A DNA stretch of 64,000 bases, taken from contig NC_015064.1 in the NCBI RefSeq assembly GCF_000178975.2, positions 992,001 to 1,056,000 on the forward strand, read 5' to 3'. The notes under the pieces were generated by a model. That model was not told where the DNA came from. It saw nothing but the letters and a program-made list of their open reading frames with translations, and did not search any database. The position numbers were made by a program, and so were the translations under genes. Position 1 is the first letter of the stretch. Each line of letters begins with the position of its first letter. The stretch comes from Granulicella tundricola MP5ACTX9. Lineage in GTDB: Bacteria; Acidobacteriota; Terriglobia; Terriglobales; Acidobacteriaceae. Shown here piece by piece: positions 59,973 through 64,000 of this stretch.

Positions 59973-60330
59973 GCAGGCGCGGAAAAGACGCCTTCGGCTT
60001 GGAAGCGCAGAATCGCGCTCCCACTTTACCGCACCACGACGACGATTTAGAGTTCCCACCAAGGTCTGCACTGGACAGCTAAGACGACCGAACAGTTCCC
60101 AACGGCGTGCTCAAAACCTGCTCCCGAAAATGGTCTTCCATGACCGTGCCGTTTATCAGGTAGAGCACGCAGCGCAACTCATCATGGCCAGGAGACTAGA
60201 CCCTCCACCCAAAGGCCGAATACATTTGCGCAGACCTGTCGATGTCGCCCTTCGCTTTTCCCTTGCAGTCGTGCGGCGGACCATACATTTTTGCGAATTG
60301 GTCTAAAGATGGAACTTGACAGGGACACTC
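59973..60330 (+). ncRNA. Candidate bridge-RNA-bearing noncoding end of the IS110 element
   Basis: A 358-bp stretch without a convincing gene between the transposase stop and the presumed right end. Frames across it (for example 59899-60306) have no protein-like composition. IS110-family elements encode a guide (bridge) RNA in a noncoding end; in the IS1111 subgroup it lies downstream of the transposase, as here. No RNA structure could be verified. The last ~80 bp (60336-60413) before the next gene show nothing else. Confidence 0.35.
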
Positions 60331-60413
60331 GGTGTCTAAGTCTGAAGCGCGGTATCGATGGCTGCTTTCGAATTGCTGGGCAGCCCGATTCGCCTTGCTG
60401 AGTATAAGTTTGC

Positions 60414-61643
60414 ATGCACATTACTCGCATCCTCCGCGCAGGCGTTCTCTCGGGTCTTGCCATCCTGCTCGTCGCTGTCGCCATCGTCCAGATCGAGCAA
60501 CACCTCCTGCGCTATCGTGCGGAACGTCTGCTCGCGGACTTTCAATCTATCCGCCTCCATCAAAGTACATGGGCCGACGCCCAAACCCTGATGACCCGCT
60601 GGGGAGCATGGGGCCACTACGACGGCCAATGCACGGCCTTCGACTGCACCTATACCATTAGGCTCGCAGACCCCACTTCAAGGATCGCTAATTACATCAA
60701 GTCCGACACCAGATGGTGGCTGCTCCGCCAAGTCGTTCGAGCTTACGAATTCGTTGGAGGAAAGCCGGGCTGGCTCACGGTAAGTTTCGTGGTGCAGGAC
60801 GGCGTAATCTGGCGTAGCACTGTCGGCTTGCTCCTCGACGTTCCACCTCATACTGAGAAAGACGACGAATACGGCTACAGCTTGATGCTCCTCGCTAAGG
60901 CTAGCGATTCACTCCACCAGAAGAAACCGCATGACCCGTGGGTTCTCGGCACGGATGATCAGCTTGCCGACCATCCAAACTACAAAGAAGGAAGGCCCAG
61001 CGGATGCGAGGTTTGCCTCGCCGTAGAGGTTACCTTCACCCCTTACATTTCACCCGCCGAACTGAAGCAGGTTACTTCCTACGATCTCTCCTGCTTCACC
61101 AACTTTCGCCATTGCCTCAATCTTCCAGATGTCCTGCCCATTGCACGCGATTGGCACCTCTATCCCACCACGGAACCCGCCTACAAGGTTCCATCGGAGC
61201 CAACCATCCCCAGATCATGTGCCATCCCGATCTTCGTGCGCAGTCGCGATGCGAGCAGCATCATGCTGGTCGACGCAATCTCGTCCACGATCACGAAGCC
61301 GAACCCGGGAGAAGAGCTGCTCGGCCATGAATACATTCAGACGACGAAGGTTCGCCTGGTTCAAACGCTGAAAGGGACGTCGCCCTTCACCATCGGCGAG
61401 GTTTTCAATGCAGTATCGTGGCCCGGTGATAGTAGCAACTACCCATCGCAGGAGCGGGAGCAATTCGAGATCGGTAAGAGATACGTCATCTTCCCAAAAG
61501 TTGTTGAACCGCCATCACCGGTCTATGCAGACTTTTGTGGACTCATCGAGAGCGCGCCGTCTGTCGTTGCACAGGTAAACCAAGGCCTGACACAGAACGA
61601 CGTTTTGCGTCGGCCTGAACTATTTGGCCGCCTGTTCCAATAG
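60414..61643 (+). CDS. Membrane-anchored exported protein of unknown function
   Basis: A 409-residue protein with one N-terminal transmembrane helix (A-G-V-L-S-G-L-A-I-L-L-V-A-V-A-I-V) and a large extracytoplasmic part with paired cysteines (G-Q-C-T-A-F-D-C-T, G-C-E-V-C, D-L-S-C-F-T-N-F-R-H-C). The C-terminal half contains I-G-E-V-F-N-A-V-S-W-P-G-D and F-E-I-G-K-R-Y-V-I-F, which resembles TIMP/NTR-like folds. The gene is C-rich on the + strand in a G-rich zone, suggesting recent transfer or inversion. Confidence 0.65.
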   Translation: MHITRILRAGVLSGLAILLVAVAIVQIEQHLLRYRAERLLADFQSIRLHQSTWADAQTLMTRWGAWGHYDGQCTAFDCTYTIRLADPTSRIANYIKSDTRWWLLRQVVRAYEFVGGKPGWLTVSFVVQDGVIWRSTVGLLLDVPPHTEKDDEYGYSLMLLAKASDSLHQKKPHDPWVLGTDDQLADHPNYKEGRPSGCEVCLAVEVTFTPYISPAELKQVTSYDLSCFTNFRHCLNLPDVLPIARDWHLYPTTEPAYKVPSEPTIPRSCAIPIFVRSRDASSIMLVDAISSTITKPNPGEELLGHEYIQTTKVRLVQTLKGTSPFTIGEVFNAVSWPGDSSNYPSQEREQFEIGKRYVIFPKVVEPPSPVYADFCGLIESAPSVVAQVNQGLTQNDVLRRPELFGRLFQ

Positions 61644-61765
61644 CAACACGCATCAGGAGTCCCGTGTCTCAGGCTATGGCTTCAAGCTCATAGAAAGTCG
61701 CATTTTCGGAAAGAGAAGATATGGATGGCTCACCGAGTTTGTTACTTGGTGATCGTATGTGAAGG

Positions 61766-63160
61766 TTATTCTTTGACGCTTACGCCTATGGCTTTTAGTT
61801 TGCGGTAGAGGTGGCTGCGTTCAAGGCCCAGGGCTTCGGCGGCTCGGCTCATGTTGCCGTGGCACTCGTCTATTTTCTTGAGGATGTAGTCGCGCTCGTA
61901 GGCTTCGCGGGCTTCGAGGAGGGTGGCGAATTCTTCGCCTCTGGGTTGGCCGGACGTGGGTGCTTTCGCTTCGCGGGACTCCCGGTAGACGAGCATGGGG
62001 AGGTGCTTGCGTTCGATGCGCTGGACCTTGGGGTTGAGGATGAGGACGCGCTCGATGAGGTTGCGGAGCTCGCGGACGTTGCCGGGCCAGTGGTATTGCT
62101 TGAGGGCCTGGAGGGCGTCGTCGGTCATTTCGACGCGGGGGCGGCCGTATTGTGCGCCGAACTCGGCCAGGAACTCCTTGACGAGGAGGGGCAGGTCTTC
62201 CTTGCGGTCGCGGAGGGGCGGGACGAAGAAGGGGATGACGTTGAGGCGGTAGAAGAGGTCTTCACGGAAGTTGCCGCGGGATATCTCCTCTTCAAGGTCC
62301 TTGTTGGTGGCGGCGATGACGCGGACGTCGACGTGGACGGGGTGTGAGGCGCCTACGGGGAGGAAGCGTTGCTCGTCGAGGGCACGGAGGACCTTGGCCT
62401 GGGTTTTGAGGCTCATGTCGCCTACTTCGTCGAGGAAGAGGGTGCCTCCGTCGGCGCGCTCGAAGGTGCCGCGCTTCTCGTTGGGGGCGTTGGAGTTTTT
62501 GTGGGGTGAGGCTCCGTTGCGATAGCCGAAGAGCTCGGTTTCAATGTAGTCCTCTGGGATGGCGGCGCAGTTGAGCTCGACGAAGGGGCGCTCCTTGCGG
62601 AGGGATTCGGCGTGCATGGCTCGGCCGATGAGTTCTTTTCCTGTGCCGGACTCTCCGTAGATCAAGACTCGTCCGTTGGTGGGGGCCATGAGCTTGATCT
62701 GCTGGCGCAGGGCCTTCATGGGGACGGATGCGCCGGTGACGGTGCTCTTGGCGGAGAGCTGGCGTGCGAACTCGGCGTTGTCCACGCGCATCTGGCGGGT
62801 CTGCATGGCGTTCTTGAGGACCATGAGGGTTCGAGCGAGGGAGAGGGGCTTTTCGAGGAAGTCGTATGCGCCTAGTTTGGTGGCGCGGACTGCGGCTTCG
62901 ATGGTGCCGTGGCCGCTGATGATGACGACTTCAGGGACGGAGGCGGAGTCCATGGTGCGGATCTCGCCGAGGGCTTCGAGACCGTCGCGGTCTGGGAGCC
63001 AGATGTCGAGGAGGACTACGTCGAAGACGGCGTCGCGGAGGAGGGTCATGGCTTCGCCGGCGGTGCCTGCGGACGTGACGAGGTAGCCCTCCTCTTCGAG
63101 GATGCTTTGGAGGGAGATGCGGATTTCGGCTTCGTCGTCGACGATCAATACATGGTTCAT
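61766..63160 (-). CDS. NtrX-type response regulator, AAA+ with altered GAFTGA loop
   Basis: A 464-residue protein. The receiver domain has V-D-D-E-A-E-I-R, phospho-acceptor D in L-L-D-I-W-L-P-D and L-E-K-P-L. The AAA+ domain has G-E-S-G-T-G-K-E-L-I-G-R-A, G-T-L-F-L-D-E-V-G-D-M (Walker B), and R-E-D-L-F-Y-R-L. At the sigma-54 contact loop the expected G-A-F-T-G-A is replaced by G-A-S-P-H-K. The C-terminal Fis-type helix-turn-helix is N-M-S-R-A-A-E-A-L-G-L. It is paired with the kinase gene 60 bp upstream. Confidence 0.9.
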   Translation of the reverse strand: MNHVLIVDDEAEIRISLQSILEEEGYLVTSAGTAGEAMTLLRDAVFDVVLLDIWLPDRDGLEALGEIRTMDSASVPEVVIISGHGTIEAAVRATKLGAYDFLEKPLSLARTLMVLKNAMQTRQMRVDNAEFARQLSAKSTVTGASVPMKALRQQIKLMAPTNGRVLIYGESGTGKELIGRAMHAESLRKERPFVELNCAAIPEDYIETELFGYRNGASPHKNSNAPNEKRGTFERADGGTLFLDEVGDMSLKTQAKVLRALDEQRFLPVGASHPVHVDVRVIAATNKDLEEEISRGNFREDLFYRLNVIPFFVPPLRDRKEDLPLLVKEFLAEFGAQYGRPRVEMTDDALQALKQYHWPGNVRELRNLIERVLILNPKVQRIERKHLPMLVYRESREAKAPTSGQPRGEEFATLLEAREAYERDYILKKIDECHGNMSRAAEALGLERSHLYRKLKAIGVSVKE

Positions 63161-63220
63161 AGGAGGACAGTGGTGGTGCAGTGTTGGGGCAGTGATGGTT
63201 TAGTGGGAGGGCAGTAACGG

Positions 63221-64000
63221 CTAAGTGGTGGCGGTTAGGGTGGGTTGGTCGGCGGCTTCGGAGTCGGACATGCTGGCTGGTCTTAGCTCGACTATGAAGA
63301 TGGCTCCGGCGGGTTCGTGTTTTTCTGCTCGGATGGTGCCTTGATGTTCCTGGATGATTTTTGCGGCGATGGCCAAGCCTAAGCCGGTGCCGCGTTGCTT
63401 GGTGGAGAAGTAGGGGAGGAAGAGGCGCTCGCGCATCTCGTCCGTGAGGCCGGTGCCGGTGTCGGTGACGGTGAGCTCGATCATGCCGGAGTCGAGGAGG
63501 CTGGTGGTGAGGCGCATCTCGCGGAGGAGCGAGCCCTGCATGGCTTCTACGGCGTTGTCGATGAGGTTGCCGAGGGCGCGCTTCATGGCTTCGGGGTCGG
63601 CGAGGACGAGGGGAAGATCTTGTGCGAGTTTGAGGGTGAGGCGGATGTCCTGCATGCGGCCGGCGAAGAGGGCGAGGGAGTTTTCTACGATGGTGTTGAG
63701 GTCTGCGGGGCGGGGGGTTGCGGTGGGGAACTGGGCTAAGGCTGCGAACTGGTCTACCAGGCCGCGCATGGATTCGACCGAGGCTGAGATGACCTCGCTG
63801 CAACGACGGATGACGGCGATCGAAGGGGAGGTTGTGTTGGTTTCTTCGATGGTGGTTTCGAGGCGGTCGATGTGGCGGCCGATCTGCTCTGCGCTGAGGG
63901 AGATGGGGGTGAGGGGGTTCTTGATCTCGTGGGCTACGCGGCGGGCGACTTCTTTCCAGGCGCTTTGCTTCTGGGCGCGGAGGAGTTCGGTGGCGTTTTC
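63221..64000 (-). CDS. NtrY-type sensor histidine kinase (C-terminal part; 5'-truncated by window edge)
   Basis: The frame is open leftward from 64000, so the N-terminus (sensor, HAMP, PAS expected) is outside. The 259 residues seen include the phospho-acceptor block W-K-E-V-A-R-R-V-A-H-E-I-K-N-P-L-T-P-I and the HATPase domain with A-L-G-N-L-I-D-N-A-V-E-A-M, V-T-D-T-G-T-G, F-S-T-K-Q-R-G-T-G-L-G-L-A-I. This matches NtrY kinases. It is transcribed leftward with the regulator gene and probably phosphorylates it. Confidence 0.9.
   Translation of the reverse strand, partial: ENATELLRAQKQSAWKEVARRVAHEIKNPLTPISLSAEQIGRHIDRLETTIEETNTTSPSIAVIRRCSEVISASVESMRGLVDQFAALAQFPTATPRPADLNTIVENSLALFAGRMQDIRLTLKLAQDLPLVLADPEAMKRALGNLIDNAVEAMQGSLLREMRLTTSLLDSGMIELTVTDTGTGLTDEMRERLFLPYFSTKQRGTGLGLAIAAKIIQEHQGTIRAEKHEPAGAIFIVELRPASMSDSEAADQPTLTATT

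Larger units (their letters stand above)
58863..60335 (+). mobile_element. IS110-family insertion sequence (approximate limits)
   Basis: Contains an intact transposase with a ~80-bp upstream end and a ~360-bp downstream noncoding region ending near ACTTGACAGGGACACTC (60313-60330). No long terminal inverted repeats, as expected for IS110. Base composition is neutral, against G-rich flanks. Exact ends are not defined; the right end at ~60,335 is chosen from the similarity of its last bases to IS110/IS1111 ends. Confidence 0.6.

Noticed and set aside
59899..60306. A second gene in the IS110 element
   Set aside because: It overlaps the transposase end in another frame and has Arg/Pro-rich, non-conserved composition.

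Overview
The window looks like chromosomal DNA of an Acidobacteriota bacterium (class Terriglobia, Granulicella/Edaphobacter/Terriglobus-like). The pointers are a high-GC genome, a ~1,330-residue TonB-dependent receptor with an N-terminal carboxypeptidase-regulatory-like domain, a lipid A/Kdo gene group (Gram-negative outer membrane), an NtrX/NtrY-type two-component pair, and many dispersed intergenic repeats. The species is inferred from gene content only. I saw no rRNA, tRNA, CRISPR array or plasmid/phage core genes.

Layout. 0-6.7 kb: end of an ergothioneine methyltransferase gene (egtD), moaC-moeA, an exported TPR protein, queC with two small partners, and an ICMT-like methyltransferase. 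6.9-10.3 kb: GT9 heptosyltransferase, lpxK and waaA (LPS inner core and lipid A). 10.3-24.5 kb: housekeeping and unknown genes (GNAT, LprI-like, trmFO, a membrane protein, der, VOC, a DinG-type helicase, an MBL hydrolase), then queD-queE and a purine nucleoside permease-like gene. 24.5-31 kb: a five-gene leftward operon that fits C30 carotenoid acid glycosyl-ester synthesis. 31.2-37.9 kb: a glycosyltransferase/UDP-galactopyranose mutase fusion, then PIG-L deacetylase, GT2 and an acyl-CoA dehydrogenase/methyltransferase fusion. 38-42 kb: a 2.9-kb segment bounded by mirror-image composite repeats, containing a clan-A glycosidase-like gene and three small or unknown genes. 42.3-53 kb: a GGDEF-EAL protein, a GH3 beta-glucosidase with a TonB-dependent receptor (glycan use), and a second GGDEF protein. 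53.2-58.5 kb: a TIGR01777 epimerase with two divergent SRPBCC paralogues, an orphan Hcp, an M20 amidohydrolase, DUF2062 and GNAT. 58.5-61.6 kb: a foreign-looking island with a frameshifted DUF433 gene, an IS110 element and an exported unknown protein. 61.8-64 kb: an NtrX-type regulator lacking GAFTGA and its NtrY-type kinase.

The most interesting signals are not genes. (1) A ~300-bp leader (called R3 here) stands in the same orientation directly upstream of four unrelated genes (trmFO, queD, a glycosidase and an unknown zinc-ribbon-like gene). (2) GC skew of the + strand flips from C-rich to G-rich within ~100-200 bp inside a gene at ~39.3 kb, next to a 31-bp hairpin, and the orientations of the dispersed repeats flip there too. 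(3) REP-like hairpins (R1) keep a GAA loop while their stems covary. (4) Hairpin-plus-hexamer repeats (R2) fuse with R3 into inverted ~500-bp blocks. Together these suggest a replication-polarity boundary or an inversion junction, and an uncharacterised repeat/leader system.
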